NCBI GenBank assembly: GCA_038246785.1
Contig: JBBRVP010000015.1
Span: forward strand, 10,000-73,999
Direction: 5' to 3'
Length of the DNA stretch: 64,000 nt
Source of the DNA: JBBRVP01 sp038246785
GTDB taxonomy: Bacteria; Actinomycetota; Actinomycetes; Jiangellales; Jiangellaceae
The position numbers and the translations under genes are program-made. Each line of letters begins with the position of its first letter. The stretch's first letter is position 1. The notes beneath the pieces were generated by a model. It was not told where the DNA came from and ran no database searches. It was given only the letters and a program-made list of their open reading frames with translations. Positions 25,644 through 33,667 of the stretch are shown here, piece after piece.

Positions 25644-25906
25644 CAGGAACCGCCCGACCCGGCGACCGCCCCGGCACCGTTGCCGAGCTGGGGAGCGGTC
25701 TGGGACGTCCCCGAGCTGTTGCCCGAGCTGTTGCCCGAGCCGGTGCTCGAGCTGGTCGTCGAGACCGTGGTCGTCTGCGCCGTAGCGGTGCTGTGGGCGT
25801 CGGCCGCCCAGACGGCACCGACCGCGACCCCCGTGGTGACGAGCCCGGCGACGATGCGGGTGGTGCTGCCCGAGCGGCGGCGCGGGCTCTGGTCCGGTGT
25901 GTCCAT
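25643..25906 (-). CDS. Small membrane-anchored Ser/Thr/Gly-rich protein coupled to apbE
   Basis: This 87-residue protein has basic residues, then one hydrophobic segment (TRIVAGLVTTGVAVGAVWAA, residues about 16-35), then a low-complexity external tail rich in Ser, Thr, Gly, Asn. GTSQT and SSSTGSG repeats are encoded by a short imperfect tandem repeat. Its stop overlaps the apbE start. I do not recognise a family. It could be an ApbE-modified or docking protein, but no FMN-binding domain is visible. Confidence 0.6.
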   Translation of the reverse strand: MDTPDQSPRRRSGSTTRIVAGLVTTGVAVGAVWAADAHSTATAQTTTVSTTSSSTGSGNSSGNSSGTSQTAPQLGNGAGAVAGSGGS

Positions 25907-25970
25907 GACCAGCACTCTCGCTGGCGTCCCCGGCAACACGCTGTGCCTGGGCTGTGGAGTCCCTGAGCGG

Positions 25971-27014
25971 CTAGACCAGGACGGCCACCGTGACGCCGGC
26001 AGGGGCCCCGCCGGCCCCCAGCTCGGCGAGGGCGGACGGCACGTCGTCCAGGCCGATGGTGCGGCCGAGGAGCCGGTCGGGTCGCAGGGTGCCCTCCGCG
26101 ATGAGCCGGAGCATCGGCGGGTAGTCCGCGGCGGCCATGCCGTGGCAGCCGAGCAGGTCGAGCTCGTAGGCGATGACTCGGTCCAGCGGCACGCGCGGAT
26201 GCCCGCTGGCCGCCGGCAGCAGCCCAACCTGCACCTGGCGGCCCCGTCTTCGCAGCGACCGGACGGCGTCGGCGCTGGTCTGCTCCGACCCCAGCGCGTC
26301 CAGTGCCACGTGCGCACCCCCGCCGGTCGCCTGGACCACGCGCTCGGCCACCGCCTCGTCGCCGGCCGCCTCGACGAGCACCTCGGCGCCCAGGGCGCCG
26401 GCAGCAGCCAGTGCAGCGGCCGACACGTCGACGGCGACGACCCGCGCGCCCAGCGCGACGGCGATCTGCACCGCCGCCAGTCCCACACCCCCGCACCCGT
26501 GGACCGAGAGCCACTGCCCAGGCGCGAGGCGCGCCCGGGCGGTCAAGGCCCGGTAGGCGGTCGCGAAGCGGCAGCCGAGCACCGCGGCGTCGACAGCCGC
26601 GAGGTCCGGCGGCAGCGCGACGAGGTTGGCGTCGGCGGCCTGCACCGCCACCAGCTCGGCGAAGGAGCCCCATTGCGTGAACCCGGGCTGGGTCTGGTGA
26701 GGACACACCTGCCCGTCGCCGGCGGCGCATGTGGGGCAGCGGCCGCAGGCGCAGGCGAACGGCACGGTCACCCGGTCGCCGGGCCGCCACCGGCGTACGT
26801 CACCACCAACGGCGTGCACCCGACCGGCCAGCTCGTGACCGGGCACGTGCGGCAGCGCGACATCGGGGTCGTGACCCACCCAGGCGTGCCAGTCGCTGCG
26901 GCACAGCCCGGTCGCCTCCACGCGGACGACGACGCCGTCGGGGGCGGGAACCGGATCGGGGACCTCGACGACTCGCGGCGGGACGCCGTACGCCTCGACC
27001 AGCACGGCTCGCAC
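25971..27014 (-). CDS. Zinc-dependent alcohol dehydrogenase
   Basis: This 347-residue medium-chain dehydrogenase oxidises an unknown alcohol with NAD(P). Catalytic zinc ligands appear in GLCRSDWH and GHELAGRV, structural zinc cysteines in ACACGRCPTCAAGDGQVC, and the Rossmann loop in VHGCGGVGLAAVQIA. All are intact. It starts at GTG 27014 (VRAVLVEAYG). It is divergent from the YciI-like gene. Confidence 0.92.
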   Translation of the reverse strand: MRAVLVEAYGVPPRVVEVPDPVPAPDGVVVRVEATGLCRSDWHAWVGHDPDVALPHVPGHELAGRVHAVGGDVRRWRPGDRVTVPFACACGRCPTCAAGDGQVCPHQTQPGFTQWGSFAELVAVQAADANLVALPPDLAAVDAAVLGCRFATAYRALTARARLAPGQWLSVHGCGGVGLAAVQIAVALGARVVAVDVSAAALAAAGALGAEVLVEAAGDEAVAERVVQATGGGAHVALDALGSEQTSADAVRSLRRRGRQVQVGLLPAASGHPRVPLDRVIAYELDLLGCHGMAAADYPPMLRLIAEGTLRPDRLLGRTIGLDDVPSALAELGAGGAPAGVTVAVLV

Positions 27015-27097
27015 CGGTGGATTCTCTCAGCCTCCCGGCCGCCGAGGACCGCGCCTGCGACGGCGGCGCGACGCAGCGCCCTTGCTAGGTTGCCGAC

Positions 27098-27463
27098 ATG
27101 ACCGACGGTCCGGCCAGTGAGCTCCGCACCGTCAGCCGCGGCAGGGTGCAGGTGGACGGGGTGCCCCGCTTCTTCGTCGTGTTCATGACCACTCGCTTCG
27201 CTTCGTTCGCCGACGTCCAGGAGCAGGCGCCGCAAGCCCTGGCCGACCACCTGCGCAGCTCGAAGCGATTCCACGAGGAGGGCCGGTTGCTCATGGCCGG
27301 CGCATTCCTCGACCGTCCCGGCGAGCCCCTGCGCACCATGGGCGTCCTCACCTCCGACGCAGATGCCCGCCACTTCGCCGAGCACGACCCTTTCGTCCTC
27401 GCTGGGCACGTCGAGGACTGGCACGTCCGCGAGTGGGCGAAACATCTTCGGCTGAGGCGAGCC
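27098..27463 (+). CDS. YciI family protein lacking its stop codon
   Basis: Residues to about 122 form a YciI-like domain: VPRFFVVFMTTRFASFADVQ, HEEGRLLMAGAFLDR, DADARHFAEHDPFVLAGHVEDWHVREWAKHL. The expected stop is missing: TGA at 27453-27455 is in the +1 frame, and the reading frame runs on to 28918, antisense to the M20 peptidase. A one-base indel or lost stop is likely. I end the feature where homology stops. The ATG 27098 has TAGGTT six bases upstream. YciI proteins are small putative enzymes of unknown substrate. Confidence 0.65.
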
Positions 27464-27468
27464 TCAGC
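27451..27468. terminator. Palindrome between convergent genes
   Basis: GCTGAGGC (27451-27458) and GCCTCAGC (27461-27468) are perfectly complementary around GA. It overlaps the M20 peptidase stop and the end of the YciI homology, so it could act on both strands. No T tract follows. Confidence 0.3.
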
Positions 27469-28798
27469 ACGTACGCAGGAAGCGGTCGAGCACCCGGGTG
27501 CCGAAGCGCAGCGCGTCGACCGGCACCCGCTCGTCCACGCCGTGGAACATCCCGGCAAAGTCGAGGTCGGCGGGCAGCCGCAGCGGCGCGAAGCCGTAGC
27601 CGGTGATGCCGAGCCGGCTCAGCGCCTTGTTGTCGGTGCCGCCGGACAGGCAGTACGGCAGCACACGCGCGTCGGCGTCCTCGGCCTGCAGGACATCCAC
27701 CATGGCCTCGACGAGCGGACCGGCGTACGGCGTCTCCAACGAGACGTCGCGATGGGCCACCTCCACCTCGACCTGAGGACCGGCCAGCGTACGTACGGTC
27801 TCGATCACCTGCTGCTCGTGGCCGGGCAGGAAGCGGCAGTCGACGAGCGCCTCGGCGCTGCCCGGCACGACGTTGTGCTTGTAGCCGCCCTTGAGCAGCG
27901 TCGGGTTGGACGTGTCACGCAGCGTGGCACCGACGAACCGCGCCACCGAGCCCAGCCGGGACAGCAGCCGGTCGGGGTCCTCGGGGTCGAACGCGACGCC
28001 GGTGATCTCGCTGACCCCGTCGAGGAAGGCGCGCACTGTCGGCGTGACCTCGACCGGCCATACGTGGTCACCGATCCGAGCCACCGCCCGGGCCAGGTGG
28101 ACCACCGCGTTGTCGTCGTGGACCTGCGAGCCGTGACCGGCCCGTCCGCGCGCGACGAGCCGCAGCCAGGCCATCCCCTTCTCCGCGGTCTGCACCAGGT
28201 AGACGCGGTTGCCGTCCACGGTCGTAGAGAAGCCGCCGACCTCGCTCACGGCCTCGCTGGCACCCTCGAACAGGTCGGGCCGGTGGTCGACAAGCCAGTG
28301 CGAACCGTGCCCTCCACCGGCCTCCTCGTCGGAGAGAAAGGCGAGGACGACGTCGCGTGCGGGCTGGCGACCATCGCGGGCCATGGCCCGGACGACGGCC
28401 AGCATCATCGCGTCCATGTCCTTCATGTCGACCGCGCCGCGGCCCCACAGACATCCGTCGCGCTCGTCGCCGGCGAAGGGGTCGACCTGCCAGTCGGCGG
28501 CGTCGGCGGGAACGACGTCGAGGTGGCCGTGCAGGACCAGCGCCGGCCGGCCCGGATCCGCGCCGGCCAGCCGCGTCACGACGCTGGCCCTGCCCGGCGC
28601 CGCCTCGACGAGCTCGGCCTCGATGCCGACCTCGTCAAGCAGCCCCATCACGTGCTCAGCTGCCGCCCGCTCCCCCGGCCCGCTGTCGTCGCCGAAGTTG
28701 CTGGTGTCGATACGCAGCAGGTCGCGGCACAGGTCGACGACCTCGTCCTCCGGCGTCGGCGGCGACGGCTCGGACGGGCTCCCGGACGGCGCGGTCAC
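27464..28798 (-). CDS. M20/M28 family peptidase (dipeptidase-like)
   Basis: This 444-residue metallopeptidase has the two zinc motifs LVLHGHLDVVPADAADWQ and AFLSDEEAGGGHGSHWL, with WGRGAVDMKDMDA between them and a dimerisation domain after residue 190. The catalytic His, Asp and Glu residues are present. Members of the M20A group cleave dipeptides or acylated amino acids. The GTG start at 28798 has TACGGT six bases upstream. It lies beside the tRNA-Leu gene. Confidence 0.92.
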   Translation of the reverse strand: MTAPSGSPSEPSPPTPEDEVVDLCRDLLRIDTSNFGDDSGPGERAAAEHVMGLLDEVGIEAELVEAAPGRASVVTRLAGADPGRPALVLHGHLDVVPADAADWQVDPFAGDERDGCLWGRGAVDMKDMDAMMLAVVRAMARDGRQPARDVVLAFLSDEEAGGGHGSHWLVDHRPDLFEGASEAVSEVGGFSTTVDGNRVYLVQTAEKGMAWLRLVARGRAGHGSQVHDDNAVVHLARAVARIGDHVWPVEVTPTVRAFLDGVSEITGVAFDPEDPDRLLSRLGSVARFVGATLRDTSNPTLLKGGYKHNVVPGSAEALVDCRFLPGHEQQVIETVRTLAGPQVEVEVAHRDVSLETPYAGPLVEAMVDVLQAEDADARVLPYCLSGGTDNKALSRLGITGYGFAPLRLPADLDFAGMFHGVDERVPVDALRFGTRVLDRFLRTC

Positions 28799-28874
28799 GC
28801 GGTCACCGTAGCCTCGGCAGCGGCGGGCTGCGTGCTAGCCTCGACGACGCTTCCGGGCCGTGCCCGGAGCGCTC

Positions 28875-28962
28875 GTCCGGGTGGCGGAAAAGGCAGACGC
28901 GCTAGCTTGAGGTGCTAGTGCCCGTAAAGGGCGTGGGGGTTCAAGTCCCCCCTCGGACACCA
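28875..28962 (+). tRNA. tRNA-Leu (anticodon GAG)
   Basis: This 88-nt tRNA has acceptor stem GTCCGGG paired with CTCGGAC (one G-U pair), an encoded CCA at 28960-28962, anticodon stem CTAGC/GCTAG around the loop TTGAGGT (anticodon GAG), a long variable arm TGCCCGTAAAGGGC and the T arm GGGGGTTCAAGTCCCCC. It reads CUC and CUU codons. The long variable arm supports leucine. Immediately after it, CGGACACC is repeated (28954-28961 and 28963-28970). Confidence 0.95.
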
Positions 28963-29240
28963 CGGACACCCTTTGATCCGCGCTCGTCCTGGCGCGCCGG
29001 GTCCGCTCCTCAGTCGCTCGGCGCCGCTCCACAACACGGACGAGCTTCGAGCGGGAAGTGAGGGTTGACCGTTTCGTCGACGACGTTCACCATGCGACTC
29101 GGGAGTGACGGATCGGACCCGAGAGGTCGCGATGCGTGGTGAGCTTGGATGACGGCGAAGCGGCCGCGAGTGGGGCGAATCGGCGTATACCGTCCGAGCG
29201 CAGGCGACCACTCCGGACTCGTCTACACCTCCTCCGCACC

Positions 29241-29849
29241 GTGAGACGTCTGCTGTCCTGGTTGTGCGCGGTGGCGGTGCTGGCGGGCTGTGGGTCGGTC
29301 GGCACCGCCACCGGCTTCCAGGTGGGACCGCTGGATGTCGCCAAAGATGACGACACCCATCCGGTCCGCACATCGATGGCGTCTGTCCTCAAGGCGGGGC
29401 GGCTGATGGACTGGGGGGAGGTGGGGCTGCGCAACACCAGCAAGGATCCGATCACGATCGACGAGGTGAGTCTGTTCGCCGACAGCAGCCCGGCTGAACC
29501 GCGGCTGGTCGACGCTCGGATCGTGATGCCGAAGCGCCGCAGCACCTACGACGCGACCTTCCCGCACAGTGGTATCAAGAACTGGGGAGCGCGACCGGTG
29601 GCAGCCAAGGGCGCGGTCGTCAAGCCCTACGACGGGAACCCGGATCACGAGTACCGCCTGGTCCTCACTGTCGGCCCCGGGCCAGGCTCCGCTATCTCCT
29701 GGATCACCGGCGTGAACGTCACCTACTCCCAGGGGGACCAGCGCTGGACGCAGCTGTTCCCCTTCTCCGTCGTGTTCTGCCCCAAGGGTCCGGACAACGC
29801 ATGCCGAGACCGGACCGTCTCCATCAACCACGACCCGCTGCCGGGCTGA
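29241..29849 (+). CDS. Putative lipoprotein, copy 1 of a tandem pair
   Basis: This 202-residue protein starts with a signal peptide ending in the lipobox LAGCGS (VRRLLSWLCAVAVLAGC). The mature part contains GEVGLRNTSKDPITIDEVSLF and GPGSAISWITGVNVTYS, suggesting a beta-rich secreted domain. I know of no named family. It is nearly identical to the next gene, the two being offset by 785 bp. GTG 29241 is chosen so the signal peptide begins directly; ATG 29136 would add 35 unlikely residues. Confidence 0.7.
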   Translation: MRRLLSWLCAVAVLAGCGSVGTATGFQVGPLDVAKDDDTHPVRTSMASVLKAGRLMDWGEVGLRNTSKDPITIDEVSLFADSSPAEPRLVDARIVMPKRRSTYDATFPHSGIKNWGARPVAAKGAVVKPYDGNPDHEYRLVLTVGPGPGSAISWITGVNVTYSQGDQRWTQLFPFSVVFCPKGPDNACRDRTVSINHDPLPG

Positions 29850-30634
29850 CCGCTTGCCATGAGCCGCGCCGCACGAACCGTCGTCACCCTCAGACTCATC
29901 GCCGCGTCCCCGCAAGTGGCACCGCTCATCCTGCTCTTGGCCAAGGGTTGGGCTGGAGCCACGTCCTCGACTGAGCAACTCGAGCTCGCTCCTCGCGGGA
30001 GCGCGCCGCCCAAGCAGAGGCGAACGCGATGAGGCGGCTGCGCACCGGACTGATCGCGGTGGCGGTGCTGGCGGGCTGTGGGTCGGTCGGCGCCACCGGC
30101 TTCCAGGTGGGACCTCTGGACGTCGCCAAAGGCGACGACACGCATCCGACACGTACCGCGCTCGCTGCCGTTCTCAAGGCGGGGCGGCTGATGGACTGGG
30201 GGGAGGTGGGGCTGCGCAACACCAGCAAGGATCCGATCACGATCGACGAGGTGAGCCTGTTCGCCGACAGCAGCCCGGCTGAACCGCGGCTGGTCGACGC
30301 TAGGATCGTGATGCCGAAGCGCCGCAGCATCTACGACGCGACCTTCCCGCACAGTGGTATCAAGAACTGGGGAGCGCGACCGGTGGCGGCCAAGGGCGCG
30401 GTCGTCAAGCCCTACGACGGAAACCCGGATCACGAGTACCGCCTGGCTCTCACCGTCGGCCCCGGGCCAGGCTCCGCTATCTCCTGGATCACCGGCGTGA
30501 ACGTCACCTACTCCCAGGGGGACGAGCGCCGGACGCAGCTGTTCCCCTTCTCCGTCGTGTTCTGCCCCAAGGGTCCGGACAACGCATGCCGAGACCGGAC
30601 CCGCTCTATCAACCACGACCCACTCCCGGACTAA
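29285..30634. repeat. Recent tandem duplication of a lipoprotein gene
   Basis: 29285-29849 and 30073-30634 are nearly identical over some 560 bp. Differences are a few substitutions and one codon deletion near the lipobox. The upstream 179-bp spacers are not similar, so only the coding part was copied. Such a high match points to recent duplication or gene conversion. Confidence 0.9.
30029..30634 (+). CDS. Putative lipoprotein, copy 2 of a tandem pair
   Basis: This 201-residue paralogue has a signal peptide and lipobox (MRRLRTGLIAVAVLAGCGS) and differs from copy 1 mainly in the signal peptide and a stretch near residues 30-45 (AKGDDTHPTRTALAAVL). The mature domain is almost unchanged, including KNWGARPVAAKGAVVKPYDG. 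The protein is probably attached to the outer face of the membrane. Function is unknown. Confidence 0.75.
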   Translation: MRRLRTGLIAVAVLAGCGSVGATGFQVGPLDVAKGDDTHPTRTALAAVLKAGRLMDWGEVGLRNTSKDPITIDEVSLFADSSPAEPRLVDARIVMPKRRSIYDATFPHSGIKNWGARPVAAKGAVVKPYDGNPDHEYRLALTVGPGPGSAISWITGVNVTYSQGDERRTQLFPFSVVFCPKGPDNACRDRTRSINHDPLPD

Positions 30635-30801
30635 GGTGCCGCGGACGGCGGCCCGGACACTCCCCAATCCTCCGGCGCGGATGACGCGCCGGAGCACGCA
30701 TCCGTCGCACGCTGGAGCCTGGAGGCAACGCCCGCACGACGGCCGTCCTCCCGCCGACCACGTCCGTGGCCCGACGCCCAGCCTGGCCGAAGGAGTGCGC
30801 C

Positions 30802-31236
30802 GTGTCCTACACCCAACGCTCGTCGGGCGGGCGTGCAAGGGAGTCCACCGAGCTCGGTAGCGGTGTCGGCACGGTGCTCTTCGCCGGCATCATGATGCTG
30901 CTCGCCGGCCTCTACCAGGCCATCATGGGGCTGGTCGCGATCTTCGACGACGGCTACTTCCTCGTGCCGAAGTCCGGCCTGATCATCAACACCAGCTACA
31001 GCGCGTGGGGCGTGATCCACCTGCTCGTGGGTGTGCTGCTGATCGCTACGGGGATCGGCGCCATGCGGGGGCAGCTCTGGGCCCGCATCGCCGGGATCAC
31101 CCTCGCTGTCATCAGCGCCGTGGTCAACCTGGGGTTCCTCGCGGCCCATCCCGTGTGGGTGGTCATCGTGATCGCGATCGACATCATCATCATCCACGCA
31201 CTTGCCGTCCACGGTGGGATGGCCAAGGACCTCTGA
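30802..31236 (+). CDS. DUF7144 family membrane protein
   Basis: This 144-residue protein has four predicted membrane helices: TVLFAGIMMLLAGLYQAIMG, SAWGVIHLLVGVLLIATGIG, IAGITLAVISAVVNLGFLA and VWVVIVIAIDIIIIHALAV. It matches the pattern of the actinobacterial DUF7144 group, of unknown role. GTG 30802 has AAGGAG seven bases upstream, which decides the start over ATG 30766. Confidence 0.8.
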   Translation: MSYTQRSSGGRARESTELGSGVGTVLFAGIMMLLAGLYQAIMGLVAIFDDGYFLVPKSGLIINTSYSAWGVIHLLVGVLLIATGIGAMRGQLWARIAGITLAVISAVVNLGFLAAHPVWVVIVIAIDIIIIHALAVHGGMAKDL

Positions 31237-31246
31237 GCGATCTGGT

Positions 31247-31624
31247 CTATGTCGTCGCCGGCGGGTCGTACGCGGGCTGGTAGAGGACCATCTCGCCGGC
31301 GCCCGGCACCCTGAGCCGCGCGGAGGCGCCCCACTGCTGCTCCTCGACCTCGCCGACGAACTCGGCGCCCCGCGCGCTCAGCTGGCTCATCGTGGCGCCC
31401 AGGTCGTCGCACATGAGGGACACGTCGAACCGCTGATCGGTACCGCCGGGCTGGCCCTGGTGTTCCCAGGAGCTCGGGTGGACGCCCAGCTCGCTGGGCC
31501 CCGTCTTGAAGATCAGCCAGCCGCCACCGGTGTCGGTGCCGGGGAGCTGCAGGACGTCGCGGAAGAACGCGCGGGCGGCGTCGGGGTCCTCCGCGTAGAC
31601 CAGCGTGTGTACGGCGGTGATCAC
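31247..31624 (-). CDS. VOC family (glyoxalase-like) protein
   Basis: This 125-residue vicinal-oxygen-chelate protein shows the paired beta-alpha-beta pattern VHTLVYAEDPDAARAFFRDVLQLPGTD and DVSLMCDDLGATMSQLSARGAEFVG, ending with PGAGEMVLYQPAYD. Members bind metal and act on diverse small molecules, including glyoxalase and antibiotic-resistance proteins. The specific function is unknown. Eight bases separate it from the next minus-strand gene. Confidence 0.82.
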   Translation of the reverse strand: MITAVHTLVYAEDPDAARAFFRDVLQLPGTDTGGGWLIFKTGPSELGVHPSSWEHQGQPGGTDQRFDVSLMCDDLGATMSQLSARGAEFVGEVEEQQWGASARLRVPGAGEMVLYQPAYDPPATT

Positions 31625-31633
31625 GACATGGCC

Positions 31634-31858
31634 TCAGAGCTTGTGCAGCTTGCTGAACGGCGTGGGGATGCGGACCTTCTGCGGGCCGAAGTCCACGAGG
31701 ACCGCCTGATCGCCCTCGAGTCCGACGACGGTGCCCAGGCCGTACTGGTCGTGGGTCACCCGGTCGTGCACGGCGAACTCCGTGATCACCGCCACGGGCC
31801 GCGGGTTGAACGGACTTCCAGGCAGGGGCCGCCGGTGGGCGGCGGGGCGGGGGCTCAT
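31634..31858 (-). CDS. Small conserved protein with a Tudor-like C-terminus
   Basis: This 74-residue protein contains VAVITEFAVHDRVTHDQYGLGTVVGLEGDQAVLVDFGPQKVRIPTPFSKL. The GxGTVV...VDFG pattern recalls the C-terminal Tudor-like domain of PcrA/UvrD helicases, which binds RNA polymerase. No helicase is present here. It may bind RNA polymerase or nucleic acid; function is inferred only. ATG 31858 is preferred to ATG 31951. Confidence 0.65.
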   Translation of the reverse strand: MSPRPAAHRRPLPGSPFNPRPVAVITEFAVHDRVTHDQYGLGTVVGLEGDQAVLVDFGPQKVRIPTPFSKLHKL

Positions 31859-31925
31859 CACCCTCCAGTATGCCCCCGCCAGCGCTCGACGCGCCGGGGT
31901 ACGGTCGGCCGGCGGAGGTGAGGCC

Positions 31926-32476
31926 ATGCCGGCGTGGGCCGAGCACGCCATCTGGTGGCACGTCTACCCGCTCGGATTCACTGCCGCAGAGGCAAAGGCC
32001 CTGCCCGACGGCGTCCCGCCGATCCACCGGCTGGAGCACCTCGAGCGCTGGCTCGACCACGCCGTCGAGCTGGGGTGCAACGGCTGGCGTTGGAGCCGGT
32101 CTTCGCGGCGCAGACCCACGGCTGCGACACCGTCGACCACTTCCGGATCGACCCGCGGCTCGGAGACGACGCCGACTTCGACCGGCTCGTCGCCGCGGCG
32201 CACATGGTCCGCCCGGCGTTCCCCGAGCGGCCACCAGCCGCCGGGACGCTCGACGGCGCCGCCGCGCGGGCGTACGAACTGCACCGCCAGCTCGTCGCGC
32301 TGCGCAGCGTGCCGCGGGACGGCGACGGCCCAGCGCTGCGGACCGTGCTGAACCTCTCGGCCGAGCCCTACGCCCTCGGCGCAGGGTCTGGCACCGTGCT
32401 CGCGGCCAGCTCCGCCTCGGCGGTCACGGCCACCTGCGAGCTGTCGGCCGGCAGCTGGGCCGTGCTGGCCGGTTGA
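31926..32476 (+). pseudogene. Decayed alpha-amylase (GH13) gene
   Basis: The first 50 residues (MPAWAEHAIWWHVYPLGFTAAEAKA, LERWLDHAVELGCNG) match the start of a GH13 enzyme. A missing base near 32084 shifts the frame, and the match resumes as LALEPVFAAQTHGCDTVDHFRIDPRLGDDADFDRLVAAAH in the third frame. The catalytic barrel is then absent, and the text jumps to a C-terminal part (MVRPAFPERPPAAGTLDGAAARAYELHRQLVALR). The 3' end overlaps the AI-2E permease on the other strand. It cannot encode an active enzyme. Confidence 0.8.
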
Positions 32477-33645
32477 GCCTCCTCCGCATGATTGGCGGCA
32501 ACCTCCCCGCTCGCCGGGCGCGCCAGCTGCGGTAGCACGTCGTACTTGCGGCTGTAGATCTCGAACAGCGCCAGACACAGCGCGGCGATCGGGATCGCTA
32601 CGAGCGCGCCGGCGACCCCGAAGAGCGCCCCGCCGAGGATGACCGAGCCGAAGCCGACAGCGGGGTGCATGTCGACGGCGTCGGCACTGATGCGGGGCTC
32701 GATGGTGACGTTCTCGATCTGCTGGTAGATGACGCCGAACGCGAGCGCGAGGAGCCCATCCACCGGCTGCGGGCTGCTCAGCCCCACCAGCACCGGCAGG
32801 GCGATCGCAATGTAGGTGCCGATCGTCGGGACGAACTGCGAGACGACGCCGGTCCACAGGCCGAGCGCCAGCCAGTAGTCCATCCCGATGATGAGCAGGA
32901 AGACGGCTGTGAACGAGCCGCAGATCGCCGCCAGTACCACGCGCGCCGCGACGTAGCCGCCGGTCTTCTGCACGGCCAGGTCCCAGACGGTGACGAACAC
33001 CTCTTGTTGGCTCGGTCGCATCAGGCGGGCCAGCCAGCGCTTCAGCCGCGGCGCGTCGGCGGAGAGGTAGAACGTGAACAGACCGAGCGTGGCCAGCGAG
33101 AAGACCGCCCCCAGCACGCTGGCGACGATGCCCAGCAGGCCACCCGCCAGGTCGGCGGCCAGCGCCGCGATCTGAGCGGGTCCGAGGTTCACCTGGTCGA
33201 GCACTGTGGTGGTGTCGAGGCTGAGGTCGAACGTGCGGTTGAGCCAGCCGAGCAGGCTGTCCAGCAGGACGGGCATCGACCTGATCAGCTGGGCGATCTG
33301 ATCGGCCAGCAGGCCTCCGAACGCCGCGAAGAAGCCGACGGTTGCCAGCAGGATCCCCAGCATCACCAGCCCGGTGGCCGCGCCGCGCCGCATCCACCGC
33401 GACAGGAACGAGACGGCGGGCTCCATCGCGATGCTGGCCATCCAGGCCATGAGCACGTTGAACAGGACGCTGCCACCGTCGGAGACCACGAAGCGGCCGA
33501 GCAGAAACGCGCAGACCAGGCCGATGACGACCAACCCGATGCGCCAGACCTGCCGCGGCTCGACGACGAGCCCGACCCGGCGAACGGCCCGCCTCGAGGG
33601 TCCGCTGCCGGACGGCGCCGTGGTCACGGCACCAGCATGGTCCAC
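32368..33645 (-). CDS. AI-2E family transporter (PerM-like permease)
   Basis: This 425-residue integral membrane protein has about eight helices, including IGLVVIGLVCAFLLGRFVV, LVMLGILLATVGFFAAFGGLLA and VILGGALFGVAGALVAIPIAA, with the family PTIGTYIAIALPVLVGL region near residue 275. Members export small molecules or ions; the AI-2 link is not general. The hydrophilic Ala/Glu-rich tail after residue 365 overlaps the amylase remnant. The start GTG/ATG near 33645 is plausible. Confidence 0.88.
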   Translation of the reverse strand: MDHAGAVTTAPSGSGPSRRAVRRVGLVVEPRQVWRIGLVVIGLVCAFLLGRFVVSDGGSVLFNVLMAWMASIAMEPAVSFLSRWMRRGAATGLVMLGILLATVGFFAAFGGLLADQIAQLIRSMPVLLDSLLGWLNRTFDLSLDTTTVLDQVNLGPAQIAALAADLAGGLLGIVASVLGAVFSLATLGLFTFYLSADAPRLKRWLARLMRPSQQEVFVTVWDLAVQKTGGYVAARVVLAAICGSFTAVFLLIIGMDYWLALGLWTGVVSQFVPTIGTYIAIALPVLVGLSSPQPVDGLLALAFGVIYQQIENVTIEPRISADAVDMHPAVGFGSVILGGALFGVAGALVAIPIAALCLALFEIYSRKYDVLPQLARPASGEVAANHAEEAQPASTAQLPADSSQVAVTAEAELAASTVPDPAPRA

Positions 33646-33667
33646 GGACGGGGTGGCCCGCTGCCGG

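Noticed and set aside
27463..28918. A 485-residue C-terminal part after the YciI domain
   Set aside because: It is antisense to the M20 peptidase and has no domain; it is open only because of high GC content.
28954..28970. tRNA-linked att site
   Set aside because: The repeat is only 8 bp, and no integrase gene or distant copy is seen in the window.
28835..29032. Minus-strand frame with a GGLEPPRPLRALAP-like protein
   Set aside because: It is the antisense translation of the tRNA-Leu gene, a well-known false protein.
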